DNA of 64,000 bases from contig CAVSHP010000021.1 of assembly GCA_963727635.1 (NCBI GenBank), positions 186,001 through 250,000 on the forward strand. Reading direction: 5' to 3'. Every line of letters starts with the position of its first letter. Position 1 is the first letter of the stretch. The DNA comes from SZUA-36 sp963727635 (GTDB lineage: Bacteria > Pseudomonadota > Gammaproteobacteria > Xanthomonadales > SZUA-36). Below, in pieces: positions 25,622 through 36,509 of this stretch. Both the position numbers and the translations under genes were made by a program. The notes beneath the pieces were generated by a model. The model did not search any database, was not told where the DNA came from, and saw only the letters and a list, made by a program, of their open reading frames with translations.

Positions 25622-26932
25622 TTATGCCGCGCGGCGTGCACGCTGACCCTGGTTGCTTCCGCGTTGGACCAAAGCCGGTGTATTGCGACCCCTGCTGTTA
25701 CGGCCCTGCGACGCGCTGTTACGTCCGCGGTTATTCGGACGAGGTTTGCGGCCCGTCTTATTGCCACCGTTTCTGATCGGTTCCGCCACGATGCTTTCAT
25801 CCGGTTCATAACCCGGGATGACGATCTTTTCGATGTTGCACCTGAGCAGTTTTTCGATATCGGCGAGCAGTTTTTTCTCATCGACACAGACCAGTGAAAC
25901 GGCTTCTCCGTCCAGACCCGCGCGACCGGTGCGGCCGATGCGATGCACGTAGTCTTCCGGCACGTTGGGCAATTCGAAGTTAACCACGTGTGGAAGCTCT
26001 TCAATATCGAGTCCGCGTGCGGCAATATCGGTTGCAACCAGGACGCGAATGTCACCCTTCTTGAAGTCGGCCAGGGCACGTGTGCGCGCCCCCTGCGACT
26101 TGTTGCCGTGGATTGCGGCGGCGGAAAGACCGTCCTGCTCCAGTTGCTGGCTGAGACGGTTTGCAAGGTGCTTGGTACGGGTGAAAACCAGCACCTGCCG
26201 CCAGTTGCCTGTACCGATCATGTGTGACAGCAGTTCGCGTTTGCGGTTGCGGTCAACCGGGTGGACCACCTGTGAAATCTGTCCTGCCCCGACATTTTCC
26301 GCTGGCGCCTGGATCTCCATCGGAGCATTCAGCAGTTCGCTGGCCAGTTGTTTGATTTCTTTTGAAAACGTCGCCGAAAACAACAGGTTCTGGCGTTTGG
26401 CCGGTATGGCCTTGATCACTTTCCGGATGTCCCGGATAAAACCCATGTCGAGCATGCGGTCCGCTTCATCGAGCACCAGCGTTTCAACACCATCGAGACG
26501 GATGGTGCCGCGCTGCATGTGATCGAGCAGCCGGCCGGGGGTGGCAATGACGATATCCACGCCACGCCGCAAAGTCGAAATTTGCGGGTTGATACTGACC
26601 CCGCCAAATATCACGGTTGAGGTGAACGGCAAATAGCGTCCGTAATCACGCACGCTTTCGGCAACCTGGGCCGCAAGTTCGCGTGTGGGTACGAGGATCA
26701 GCGCACGAACGCCGCGTTTTTGACCCTGCGGACCGGCGTTTTGCAGCCTTTGCAGCAGTGGTAGTGTGAAGCCCGCGGTCTTGCCGGTGCCGGTCTGGGC
26801 GCCAGCCAAAAGATCATGGCCTTCAAGAATGAGTGGGATAGCCTGCTGTTGAATCGGGGTTGCATCCGCGTAACCCTGTTTTTCTGTCGCACGCAACAAT
26901 TCGGCCGAAAGGCCAAGTTCTGAAAATAACAT
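25622..26932 (-). CDS. rhlE: DEAD-box RNA helicase, RhlE type
   Basis: 436 residues. The Q-motif region GYADATPIQQQAIP is followed by Walker A AQTGTGKT, PTRELA, TPGRLLDH, VLDEADRMLDMGF and SATF. The helicase C-terminal motifs are TRTKHLANRL, ATDIAARGLDIEELP and HRIGRTGRAG. The C-terminal 70 residues are basic and rich in Arg, Asn and Gly, as in RhlE/DeaD-like helicases, and would bind RNA. It unwinds short RNA duplexes in ribosome assembly and RNA decay. The 5' leader is about 340 bases if the promoter is shared with mscL. Confidence 0.92.
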   Translation of the reverse strand: MLFSELGLSAELLRATEKQGYADATPIQQQAIPLILEGHDLLAGAQTGTGKTAGFTLPLLQRLQNAGPQGQKRGVRALILVPTRELAAQVAESVRDYGRYLPFTSTVIFGGVSINPQISTLRRGVDIVIATPGRLLDHMQRGTIRLDGVETLVLDEADRMLDMGFIRDIRKVIKAIPAKRQNLLFSATFSKEIKQLASELLNAPMEIQAPAENVGAGQISQVVHPVDRNRKRELLSHMIGTGNWRQVLVFTRTKHLANRLSQQLEQDGLSAAAIHGNKSQGARTRALADFKKGDIRVLVATDIAARGLDIEELPHVVNFELPNVPEDYVHRIGRTGRAGLDGEAVSLVCVDEKKLLADIEKLLRCNIEKIVIPGYEPDESIVAEPIRNGGNKTGRKPRPNNRGRNSASQGRNSRGRNTPALVQRGSNQGQRARRAA

Positions 26933-27277
26933 GTATGAATATACTCCGGGATCGCCCTACCCAATCGCTGTGAATTATTCACCGCATGGGTCGGTCCGGG
27001 CTGGACCCTTGTTGATGTCCGCGGACTGCGAAAGTGCAGAAAGGGATATATTGGCACAGACCGAAGTGTGCCAGAACGTGGCGCACTATAGCAGAAGTGC
27101 TGCTATTAGCAAGGATGGTGTTCAGCCAGGGCCATATTTCACGGGAGGATAATGCAACATTACTGACCTTTACGGGCTTTCAACCTGTGCAAATCTGAAA
27201 CATTGTAGGCTAAGATAACGACACCCGCGCCATCGTGCCGGAGCGGTTTGCTTAATCTAAAAAATGGGAGAGACAGT
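26933..27277. other. Divergent intergenic region, rhlE / mscL
   Basis: 345 bases containing the promoters of both genes. Cold-shock helicase genes often have long leaders. I see no recognisable CspA-type box or other defined element here. Confidence 0.4.
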
Positions 27278-27676
27278 ATGAGCATGATGTCGGAATTCAA
27301 AAGTTTCGCGATGCGTGGAAATGTTATGGACATGGCTGTGGGTATCGTCATCGGCGCCGCCTTCGGCAAGATTGTTTCATCGTTTGTGAGCGATGTTCTG
27401 ATGCCGCCGATCGGTATTCTGCTGGGTGGTGTCGATTTCACCGACCTGGTGATTGTACTGAAAGAAGCGGTCGGGGAAACACCGGCAGTCACGCTCAATT
27501 ACGGTGTGTTTATCCAGACCCTGCTGGATTTCGTGATCATCGCGTTCGCCATTTTCATGGTCGTCAAAGCCATGAACTCACTAAAGAAAAAGGAAGAGGC
27601 GGCACCTGAGCTGCCACCTGTACCTTCAGCTGAAGTTAAGTTATTGACCGAAATACGCGATGCCCTGAAAAAATAA
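27278..27676 (+). CDS. mscL: Large-conductance mechanosensitive channel MscL
   Basis: 132 residues beginning MSMMSEFKSFAMRGNVMDMAVGIVIGAAFGKIV, the conserved N-terminal amphipathic helix and first transmembrane segment. The second transmembrane segment (FIQTLLDFVIIAFAIFMVVKAMN) comes next, and the charged C-terminal bundle ends KLLTEIRDALKK. It forms a homopentameric inner-membrane channel that opens under hypo-osmotic tension. GGAGA lies seven bases before the ATG, which rules out the longer in-frame start at 27248. Confidence 0.96.
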   Translation: MSMMSEFKSFAMRGNVMDMAVGIVIGAAFGKIVSSFVSDVLMPPIGILLGGVDFTDLVIVLKEAVGETPAVTLNYGVFIQTLLDFVIIAFAIFMVVKAMNSLKKKEEAAPELPPVPSAEVKLLTEIRDALKK

Positions 27677-27710
27677 AGCGGCTTTTTTGAGTTTGCCGGA
27701 AATTTGATTA

Positions 27711-27748
27711 TGGCCGGTCCGGGTTAATTACCCGTGGCCGGCTATTTT
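27711..27748 (+). terminator. Probable terminator after mscL
   Basis: An imperfect GC-rich hairpin (GGCCGG...CCGGGT / ACCCG...GGCCGGC) is followed by five T residues about 35 bases after the mscL stop. Confidence 0.55.
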
Positions 27749-27775
27749 TGGATGCCTGTCAAAGGCTGTTTTTGA

Positions 27776-28117
27776 TCAATTGGATTTGAACTCCAATGCG
27801 TCATCGCATTGTTGTTTTGCCAGGTAACAGGGGTTTCCGATCTTCGTACGATCATTGATGCTGCAGACCTCTTTACCTGCTTTGGTACGGGTCACTGCCA
27901 GCAGTTTTGGTGGTCTGAACACCTCGATGTAGTAGATGCATTGTTCCCAGAGGGCGTCTTCGGGCAGGGTAACAACTTCAATGCTCTCCTCACCGTATCG
28001 GCAAATTGCGTAGTCCAGGAATTCCGTTTCTCCCTGCTTGTATTCACAGGCGATCGCGGTACCGGTGGCTGCCAATAGCACGCTTGCGACGATGAATCGA
28101 AGGGGCTTTCTGTTCAT
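27776..28117 (-). CDS. Small secreted cysteine-containing hypothetical protein
   Basis: 113 residues. A signal peptide (FIVASVLLAATGTAIA) is followed by an acidic mature chain with six cysteines (ACEYK, ICRYG, EQCIY, EVCSIN, NPCYLA, QQCDDA), likely three disulfides in the periplasm. GGAGA is well placed before the ATG. The family is not recognised. It converges on mscL across the probable terminator. Confidence 0.65.
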   Translation of the reverse strand: MNRKPLRFIVASVLLAATGTAIACEYKQGETEFLDYAICRYGEESIEVVTLPEDALWEQCIYYIEVFRPPKLLAVTRTKAGKEVCSINDRTKIGNPCYLAKQQCDDALEFKSN

Positions 28118-28631
28118 TTCCGTTTCTCCATTTACAGACGCTCTGATTGCTCATGGTGCGTATCATGTGAAGCGGACTTGCGACGCAAATCTCTCAGAGC
28201 GTCATGGTCAGTTCAACACATATCGCAAAAAAGAGGAATGATTTAGGTCAACGAACCGGCGTTCTCTATGCAGATGGGATGAAAGTGGCGCCCGGGTTTC
28301 AGTTTTGGACTTATCTAACCGCCAACAGTGTCCTGCAGGTATATGTACCCCGATGTCGCGGGCCACTTCCTGTTGGCAGGAGGCGCATTGCAGGCCTTCG
28401 ATTTTCAATAGGGTTGAAGCATTTGTGTTATTCAATTTTTGCTCCAATGGCACAGGTCCTGATATTTAGCTGTTACGGAATTTGTCTTATGGGAGCTTCA
28501 TTCCTGCCAGTACCAGCAACGCTCATGACGGGTAACTTTGGCTATGATGGCAAACCCCGTCGTTTCCGGTAGCGCCCGGAAAGGATGGGGATCACGCATA
28601 AAAATCTACTTTATGTTTAGGAAACAGATGC
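28118..28631. other. 514-base region with no supported gene
   Basis: Several 80-120-codon frames exist on both strands (28204-28572 plus, 28208-28453 minus), but none has a good start context, signal or family match. It separates two minus-strand genes and should hold the promoter of the gene at 28117. Confidence 0.45.
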
Positions 28632-29929
28632 TTATTCCACTGGGAAGTCAGCTTCGAGGATAAGGCTATCGCCCTGGAAGACTTCAATCTTCTGACCCCT
28701 GGGTTCAAAATCCAGTGGCTTGCTACCTGTGATCTCGGGATCCCTGAACCTGATATGGCCATACACTTCGCCATCGTGCATTGCAAATGCCTCGATGGTT
28801 CCCACTTCAACGCCGCCTGATTTCAGTGTATAGGAACCGGCCGGAACGTCTTCGATTTGAACCGAGAATTCCACCCGGTCGGTATTCATTCGCCAATCGG
28901 CCTCGCCTTTCGCGTTAATCAGCACACCGGTATTGATCATATCCGCTGCAATTTCAATGTAATCGCCATCATTGACGCAATCTTGCATGCCACCCATGCC
29001 ACCCATGCCGCCACCCATACCACCGCCCATGCAGCCATAGTGGTGCTGAGCATCGCGCTTCCGTGGTAGTCGTGTTCATCCTGTAAGAAACGGTCTTCAA
29101 AAGAGGAGAGTACGACACCCTGGTCATCGTGTATCTCGATCAGCATGTCGCGTGGGTCGAAGGTCATCATCATTGTTCCGGTTTCACCCGGGCTTCTGAA
29201 CTCCAGTCTTCCATGTCCATCAAGCACGCTAAAGACACCACGGTCCTGCATACCCACGTAGAGGTGATATTCGCCGTTTGGCAGTCCTTCCGTGTCAACT
29301 GCAAATTCCATATGGCCCGGATAGTCTTCGTAACTGGCGTGACCGCTGCCGGTGATGCCCATCCTGGCCGACGCCAATGCCAGACGCTGTTCACCAAACA
29401 TCGTATCGGTATGCATATCATCTGATATTCCACCGGTGCAATGGGTATTCATGACTTCGGCTATACGATTGATTTCGAAAGAACCACTGCCGACTCCTGC
29501 AACATTGGTATCGAAAGTAACGGAGCCGCTGTCGCAGCTGTCAAAAACCACGTTCATTGTCCCGATACTCTGGACGGAATCGTCACCGGGTTTGGCATCC
29601 TGCATGAATCCAACGTCCGTGGAATTATAGAGTTGAAACTCGATCCGATTTTCTATCAGGTCGCCAATACCGAGGTACCAGGCCGATTGTCTGTCAGCGC
29701 CATAGGTGTACCAATACGCCACGGCTCTCCTGGAGCCGTCAACTTGTTCGATCACCTCCAGGGTCAGACCCTGGCTTTCCTGGTTGGTCTGATTCCACAC
29801 GCCGGTAAAGTGCCGGGTGACCATAAAATTGTCCGCCGAACCGGCCGGTACATGTGCAAATAGATTTGCACCTGGCACGGACAGGCCAATGGCAAGCGCA
29901 ATGATCGAAAACAATCTAATAATTTTCAT
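28632..29929 (-). CDS. Secreted two-part protein with Gly-Met linker (one frameshift)
   Basis: About 432 residues from ATG at 29929, with a signal peptide (FSIIALAIGLSVPGANLFA). The first segment of about 170 residues (HFTGVWNQTNQESQGLTLEV, AVAYWYTYGADRQSAWYLG) has the Trp/Tyr-rich pattern of small secreted beta domains. Two similar domains then follow (MEFAVDTEGLPNGEYHLYVG and VEFSVQIEDVPAGSYTLKSGG), joined by MGGGMGGGMGGMGGM. The frame breaks near 29025 inside the linker repeat, where an indel is easy. The duplicated domains share the pattern of a beta-sandwich repeat. Function unknown. Confidence 0.65.
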
Positions 29930-30257
29930 CTGATTGATCCGGGTTCCTTCCAATAAAAATGTCGATACGTAGGTATGGTATGAGAAGCATCATCTGTAAC
30001 CGTGATCCAATATGAGTTACTTTATACTAACATATATTATGTTAATTTAATATGATGCATGTCAATTAAAAATAACATTAAAACAATAAGATATAAGAAA
30101 ATAGGACGCACTAATCCCTGCAATGCCTTGCCTGTTTCTCCGCAATATCTACCGGAAAATGTGAGCTGAAAAAATTCAAAAATCCGACGCAGTTATCTCC
30201 TCACCGGTGCGTAGGTTGACTAGGCGTTCGACCAGCTCAATCTCCGGATTCGTTCAC
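29930..30257. other. AT-rich intergenic region
   Basis: About 330 bases between two minus-strand genes. 30000-30110 is strikingly AT-rich (TATACTAACATATATTATG and neighbours) compared with flanking DNA. It probably contains the promoter of the secreted protein gene at 29929. No coding frame or clear terminator for the Cus operon is visible. Confidence 0.5.
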
Positions 30258-33200
30258 TTAAAGTCTCTTTAATTTCCAGTTCTGCCATACCAGGAATACG
30301 GCAGGGATAACCGCAAGCGTAAGTATGGTTGCACTGACCATGCCGCCCACCATCGGAGCCGCAATACGACGCATGACTTCGGAGCCGGTACCACTACCCA
30401 GCATAATCGGCAAAAGGCCGGCGATGATGGCGGCGACGGTCATCATGATCGGACGTACACGCATAAGGGCGCCATCGAGTACAGCATTTTCAATATCTTT
30501 ACGCTGCATGGCCCGGCCTGCCTGCTCGGCCTCCAGCTGATGGCTGCGCATCGCCTGCTTGAGATAAACCAGCATGACCACGCCGATTTCCACCGCAACA
30601 CCTGCCAGTGCAATAAAGCCGACACCGACGGCGACCGACAGGTTGTAATCCAGCAGGTAAAGCAGCCACAGACCGCCGGTCAACGCCATTGGCAGGGTGC
30701 CGAGGATGATCAGCACCTCGACCAGGTTTCTGAAGTTGAGAAACAACAGCAGCATGATGGTCAGAATCGTAATCGGAATCACCAGCGCCAGGTGTTCCTT
30801 GGCGCGCTCCATGTACTCGTATTGACCGGACCAGGTAATCGAATAGCCCGCCGGTAAATCGACCTGCTCCGCGACCGCTTTGCGGGCTGCATCGACATAA
30901 GTACCCAGGTCTACCCCGCCGATATCGACATAAATCCAGCCATTCAGACGCGCGTTCTCACTCTTGATCATCGGTGGCCCGTCCTCGACCCGCAGGTCGG
31001 CGACCGCCTGCAGGGTAATGTGCTGGCCGGCGGGCGTGACGATCGGCAGAAGCTTCAGTTGTTCGAGGGAATCGCGCATGTAGCGCGGGTAACGCAGATT
31101 GACCGGGTAGCGTTCCAGACCCTCGACGGTTTCGGTGACATTCATACCGCCGATGGCGGTTTTGACCACGTCCTGGACATCGTCGATGTTGAGTCCGTAG
31201 CGGGATGCCGCTTCGCGGTTGATATCGACGGTCACGTAGCGTCCGCCAGCGACCCGTTCCGCATAGGCCGAAGTGGTTCCGGGCACGCTTAGCAGGACTT
31301 TTTCAATGTCCTTGCCGATGCCTTCGATCACACCGAGGTCCGCGCCGCCAATCTTGATACCGACCGGGGTCTTGATGCCGGTGGCGAGCATGTCAATACG
31401 GGTTTTGATCGGCCATACCCAGGCATTGGTGACCCCGGGTAGTTGTAATCGCTGGTTCAGTTCCTCCTTGATACTGTCGATGGTCATACCCGGCCGCCAC
31501 TCGGCTTGCGGTTTGAGCTGGATGACGGTTTCGATCATCGTCAGCGGGGCGGGATCGGTTGCTGTCTCGGCCCGGCCGATCTTGCCGAACACCGTTTTCA
31601 CTTCCGGTACCGAGTAGATCAGTTTGTCCGTTTGTTGCAGCAGTTGCTGCGCCTTGCCGATGGAGATGCCCGGGAAAGTGGTTGGCATATACATGATGTC
31701 GCCTTCATTCAGGTCGGGCATGAACTCCGAACCCAGCCGGGTTGCCGGCCACATACCCACGACGACCAGCACGGCGGAGGCCAGCAGCACCAGCAAGGGA
31801 CGGTGGGTGACGACGTTGATCAATGGCCGGTAGAGCCAGATCAGCGCGCGATTCAGCGGGTTTTTGTGTTCTGGAGTGATCTTTGCCGCGAATGAAGTAA
31901 CCCATCAGCACGGGAACCAGCGTAATGGACAACAGCGCTGCGCCCGCCATCGAATAGGTCTTGGTGAAGGCCAGCGGGGCGAACATCCGGCCCTCCTGCG
32001 CCTGCAGGGTAAATACCGGCAGGAAGCTCAGGGTAATGATCAGCAGGGAGAAAAATAACGGTGGCCCGACCTCGGTGGCCGCCTCGGCGATCGCGGCCCA
32101 GTGATTTTTCGGGTCGTAATCAGCCTGCTCCATTTTCTTGTGAACGGTTTCGATCAGAACAATGGCCGCATCGACCATGGCGCCGATGGCAATCGCGATA
32201 CCGCCAAGCGACATGATATTGGCGTTCAAGCCCTGAAATCGCATCACCAGGAACGCGATGATGATACCCACCGGCAGGGAAAGAATGACAACCAGGGATG
32301 AGCGGAAATGGAACAGGAACAGGATACAGACCAGCACGACGATCAAGAACTCCTCGACCAGCTTCATTTTCAGTGTCTCAACTGAGCGGTCGATCAGGGC
32401 CGAGCGGTTATAGGTTTCAACCACTTCAACACCTTCGGGCAGGCTGTCCTGCAGTTCGGCGAGGCTTGCTTTGACACCGGCAATGGTGGTCCTGGCATTT
32501 TCTCCAAAACGCATGACCACAACGCCACCGACAACTTCACCCTCGCCATTCAACTCGGAAATACCGCGTCTGAGTTGTGGGCCCAACTGGATATCTGCGA
32601 CATCCTCAAGTCTGACCGGTGTGCCCTTGTCATTCATACCCAGGGGTATTTTCTGCAGGTCGTCGATAGAGGTCAGGTAACCGGTCGCACGCACCATGTA
32701 TTCGGCTTCACCCATTTCGATGACCGAGCCGCCGACTTCCTGGTTGCCGCGCTTGATCGCGTTGCGCACCTGCGCCAGGGAGAAGTTGTAGGCCTGCAGT
32801 GCGGCCGGGTCGAGCACCACCTGGTATTGCTGCACCATGCCGCCGATGGTGGCGACTTCTGCAACCCCCGGAACGGTTTGCAGTTCGAACTTCAGAAACC
32901 AGTCCTGCATGGAACGCAACTGGGCGATGTCCATGCTGCCCGTGCGGTCAACCAGCGCATATTCATAGACCCAGCCGACACCGGTTGCATCCGGACCCAA
33001 CGCCGGTCGGGCATCGGGCGGCAGGTCTGCCGGACACCTGGTTCAGGTATTCCAGCACCCTCGAGCGTGCCCAGTAGAGGTCGGTGCCGTCCTCGAAGAT
33101 GATGTAGACAAACGAGTCACCGAAAAATGAATAACCGCGGACCGTGGTTGCACCCGGTACCGCCAGCATGGCCGTGGTCAATGGATAGGTCACCTGGTCT

Positions 33201-33385
33201 TCGACCACCTGTGGGGCCTGGCCGGGGTAGTGGGTCTTGATGATCACCTGCACATCCGACAGGTCGGGCAGCGCATCTATGGGTGTGGTGATAATGGCCT
33301 GAATACCGGCTGCGACCAGCATGCCGGTCATCAGCAACACCAGTATCCGGTTGTCCAGCGACCAGCGGATAATCGCCGCTATCAC
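30258..33385 (-). CDS. cusA: CusA/CzcA-type heavy-metal RND efflux permease (two frameshifts)
   Basis: About 1042 residues, starting GTG at 33385 (IAAIIRWSLDNRILVLLMTG). The HME-RND signature includes TPIDALPDLSDVQVII, QVVEDQVTYPL, GATTVRGYSFFGDSFVYIIFEDGTDLYWARSRV and SLGGIAIAIGAMVDAAIV (proton-relay Asp). Then come WPATRLGSEFMPDLNEGDIMYMP and EVMRRIAAPMVGGM (candidate Met shuttle). Monovalent copper/silver (CusA-like) is favoured over Zn/Co by the adaptor and CusF-like partner. Shifts occur near 33030 and 31870. It overlaps the adaptor stop by four bases (GTGA), completing a CBA operon. Confidence 0.9.
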
Positions 33386-35079
33386 GAGCCGTTCTCCGCC
33401 GCTTCATGGTTGCGGGTTTCATCCACACCGGCCGGTTCTGGCTGGTGAATACTGCTGATGACGTAGTCACCCGCCTTGGAATAGGTCAGTGAAAAGTGGA
33501 TGTTCTGGCCGATGCTGATGGCGTCCAGATCGGCACCCGGCAGCACATCAAATTCCATCGTCATGGCGGTCCAGCCGAGTGCCTCGATGGGGCCGTGGCT
33601 GATACGGATACGCCGGGTTTTCGGGTTAACCGCTTCTACGATACCACTGCCAAATATTGCCCGCTGGTTGTCGCTGCTGTCAGTTCCAGCCAGGGCATCA
33701 AGCCGGTGGATACTGCCGGCCAGGCTGGCTTCTGAATCAATCAGGAATTGTGCAGAGGTCACCACCTCGTCACCCGCCTCAAGCCCGGCGATGATTTCCA
33801 GCCAACCGCCGCTTTCAATTCCGGTCATCACCTCCTGCACGGTGAATTTGCCGTCACCGAGCGCGACCACGACGCGGTCGGTATCCTGGCCCCGGATCAG
33901 TGCTTCACGTGGAATACTCAGGGCTCCGGGATGGGATTTACCGAATATCGTCACGCTGGCGTACATATTGGGTTTCATGCGTTCGTTCGGGTTATCAAAG
34001 CGAAGCCGCACCTGCAGTGTGCGGGTTTTTGGGTCAAGCACCGGGTAAACGTAATCGACCCTGCCGCTGAAGACTTCACCCGGCAGATAATTCAGCCGGG
34101 CCTCGGCGGATTGTGATTGTGTGACCCAGTCCGCCTGCGATTCAAAAACCTCGGCCTGCAGCCATACACTGGACAGATCGGCAAGACTCATGATTTCGGT
34201 TGCGGGTTTGACAAAAATGCCTTCCCTTACATTGAGGCTTGTAACGGTTCCGTCCTGCGGGGCAAGGACCTGCATGGTATTGCTTGACTTTTAATGTTTT
34301 CGCCAGACGCTCAATGTCGGCCTTGTACCATACCCAGCGCCAGCAATTTCTCTTCGGTCGCGGCCACCATTTGCGCGTCGTTCGCGGCGTTTGGCCTGGA
34401 CATATTCTTTTTGTGCGTTTACCAGTTGCGGTGAATAAAACTCAAATAACAACTGGCCTTTGTGTGACACGCTCACCTTCATTTTTGACCAGCAGGCGTT
34501 CAATCCAGCCTTCGGTGCGCAAATTGATCTGGCTGACACGGGTTTCATCAAAGCCGACGTAACCGGTTGCTTCTATCTTGCGCGACAAGGAGCGTCTTTC
34601 TGCCTTGCTGGTGCGCACACCCAGGCTTTGTTCGACAGCGGGGCTCGATATGCACGGCATCACTGTCCGACTGTCTGTTCTGCATAGACCGGAACCAGGT
34701 CCATACCCATCGGTGATTTGCCGGGTTTGTCGCGGCGGTAAGTCAGGGTCCATGGGCGCGACCCAGTAAAGAATTTCAGGTTCTTTTTGTTCTTCGGCAT
34801 AGACCGGAACCAGGTCCATGCCCATCGGTGATTTGCCCGGATTGTCGCGGCGGTAAGTCGGGGTCCATGGGCGCCACCCAGTAAAGCATCTTCTTTTCGG
34901 CTTTTTTATTGCTGTCGTTGTTATTGTCGTTTCGCCATGGCTTTCGCGATGGCCCAGAACTCGAGGTCTTTCCCAGGATGGTGTAGTTGCTGATCAGGAC
35001 ACCACCGGCGAGACCGACGACCAGTGTGGCGATCAATGGCATTTTTGAACGGCCTGACGAATTTTTGTCTCTGCTTCAT
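33382..35079 (-). CDS. cusB: CusB-type adaptor with two HMBD repeats and a CusF-like tail (frameshifted)
   Basis: About 565 residues from ATG at 35079 (GGGAGA upstream). In order: a membrane anchor (PLIATLVVGLAGGVLI), two tandem heavy-metal-binding domains (YWVAPMDPDYRR-type, ending MGMDLVPVYAE) and the barrel-sandwich/hairpin core (YGVGFDETR region, FEFYSPQLVNAQKEYV). The beta-barrel part (LADLSSVWLQAEVFE, GRVDYVYPVLDPKTRTLQVRL) follows. Last is a C-terminal CusF-like domain, HGPIEALGWTAMTMEF, with the His, Trp and two Met residues that bind Cu(I)/Ag(I) in CusF. It would pass metal from the periplasm to CusA. There are about six frame changes in the first half. Confidence 0.82.
34668..34897 (-). 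repeat. 115-bp near-identical tandem repeat encoding HMBD
   Basis: Two almost identical copies lie 115 bases apart (for example AGACCGGAACC at 34686 and 34801). An in-frame unit would be 114 bases (38 codons). In both copies the frame breaks at the same GACTTACCGCC (minus strand), suggesting one extra base per copy. Confidence 0.75.
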
Positions 35080-36359
35080 GACGATTCTCCCTGAAGTACA
35101 GTAGACGTGCGCGTGTGATAATTTCATCGGCGCGCAAGGCCGCATGGCTTAGTTTGAGTTCGTATTCGCCGATCCGGGCGCGCATCAGGGTCGTCAGATC
35201 ACCGACTGCGTCCTGGTAGTCTTCAAAGGCGGCCTCTGCGTTAAAATCCGCTTGTGGTAACAGGTATTCCTGGTAAAGACCGAGCCGTTCCTGTTGCCGT
35301 GCCAGCGTTGCAGCATACTCTTCCACCCGGGCTTTCATGGATCGATAGACGTCATCGCGGACAAATTCGGTTGCCGAGGTATCTGCGATGCTGGCCGCCA
35401 GCACGCGATCCTGGCGGTTTTTGGTGAACAGCGGAATATCCATGGTCACAAACACCGATAACAGGTCACTGCGATCGGTGCCATCGGTGTTCTGGCCGCT
35501 GCGCCCGCCGTAAGCGAGGTCTACCGCAAAGCCGGGTTTGTAAGCCTGGCGTGCGATTTCTTCGGAGGTCTGTGATTTGGCGATCTCATGTTGCCAGGGC
35601 ACGCAGAGCGCGGATGTTCAGCCAGGTCTGCAATGATTTGCTGCGCGGGTTGGCGACAGCTGGCTGAGTTGCGGCCACCGGCGTCCGAGTTCCCGATAGG
35701 CATCGGCGCCGATGCGTTCCGCCAGCCTGGCGCGCGCTTGCTTCTTCCTGCTGCTGAGAGTGCCAAGTCGCTCCTGAACCTTGGACAGTTCAAGCTGGGC
35801 CTGCACCACATCCTGCTGATGGGCACGGCCGTTGGCGATAGTAGTCACGGGTTATTTCCGCCAGGTCCGTAAAAACGACCAATCGACTGTTGCAAGGATA
35901 TTCTGCCGTTCCCGGTGCAGATATATGCGGCGTGTATTCCTCGCGAACTGCGAGCAGAATTTGATACTGCCGGTCCTCTGCCTCGGCATCGTTTCGTGCA
36001 ACGGATTCATTTAAACGTTCACTGCTCAGTGAACGTGTCTGGCCACGCGGGAACATTTGCTGTACACCGATCACCGCCTGGGTCATCGGTTCCTGGTCCA
36101 GGTTGAAGGTGTCGGTGGGCAGATTGGCAAAACCCAGCTTGAGCTTTGGGTCGGGCAGTTGCCCGGCGGCCGATTGATAGCTCGGACATGGACTGGCTGC
36201 GGGCGCTGATGGCCTGCAAGCGTATAGTCGTCTTTTATCGCGAGCTGGCCGGCTTCATCGATGGTCAGGTCGGCGGCAAAAACTACTATTTGCACCCGAA
36301 AGCAGCAGCGTCACCGCACACAGGTGGCGGAATGCCTTAATGGCAAAGGACTGGTACAT
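35033..36359 (-). CDS. cusC: CusC/TolC-like outer-membrane efflux protein (frameshifted)
   Basis: About 440 residues from ATG at 36359, preceded by GGAGA. Pieces in several frames give a signal-peptide-like start (FAIKAFRHLCAVTLLLSGAN), then DDYTLQAISARSQSMSEL, MTQAVIGVQQMFPRGQTRSL and ARLAERIGADAYRELGRRWP. The last part is an uninterrupted DIPLFTKNRQDRVLAASIADTSATEFVRDDVYRSMKARVEEYAATLARQQERL, typical of TolC-type alpha-hairpins. Proteins of this kind form the trimeric exit duct of the CBA pump. It overlaps the adaptor gene by about 47 bases. Roughly five frame changes occur between 35580 and 36280. Confidence 0.75.
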
Positions 36360-36509
36360 CGTATTCTCCACAACACCACAGGTGGTTTAACCTGCGTTAC
36401 ATACAATAATCGGAATAATAGCGCCGCTGGGCGGCGCGGAACACCGACTGTTCAGGCGATGGGAGGTTTGAAAAGTGGAGGATTGAAATTGCTTAAAGGC
36501 TCACCGGTA

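Noticed and set aside
28204..28572. Frames of 80-120 codons on both strands in the 28.1-28.6 kb gap, including a minus-strand KIEGLQCASCQQEVARDIG string
   Set aside because: No start context and no complete domain. CASCQ is one residue short of a haem site and looks coincidental.
30258..36359. Treating the cus genes as dead pseudogenes
   Set aside because: All pump motifs persist after each one-base shift, and other genes in the window show the same error pattern.
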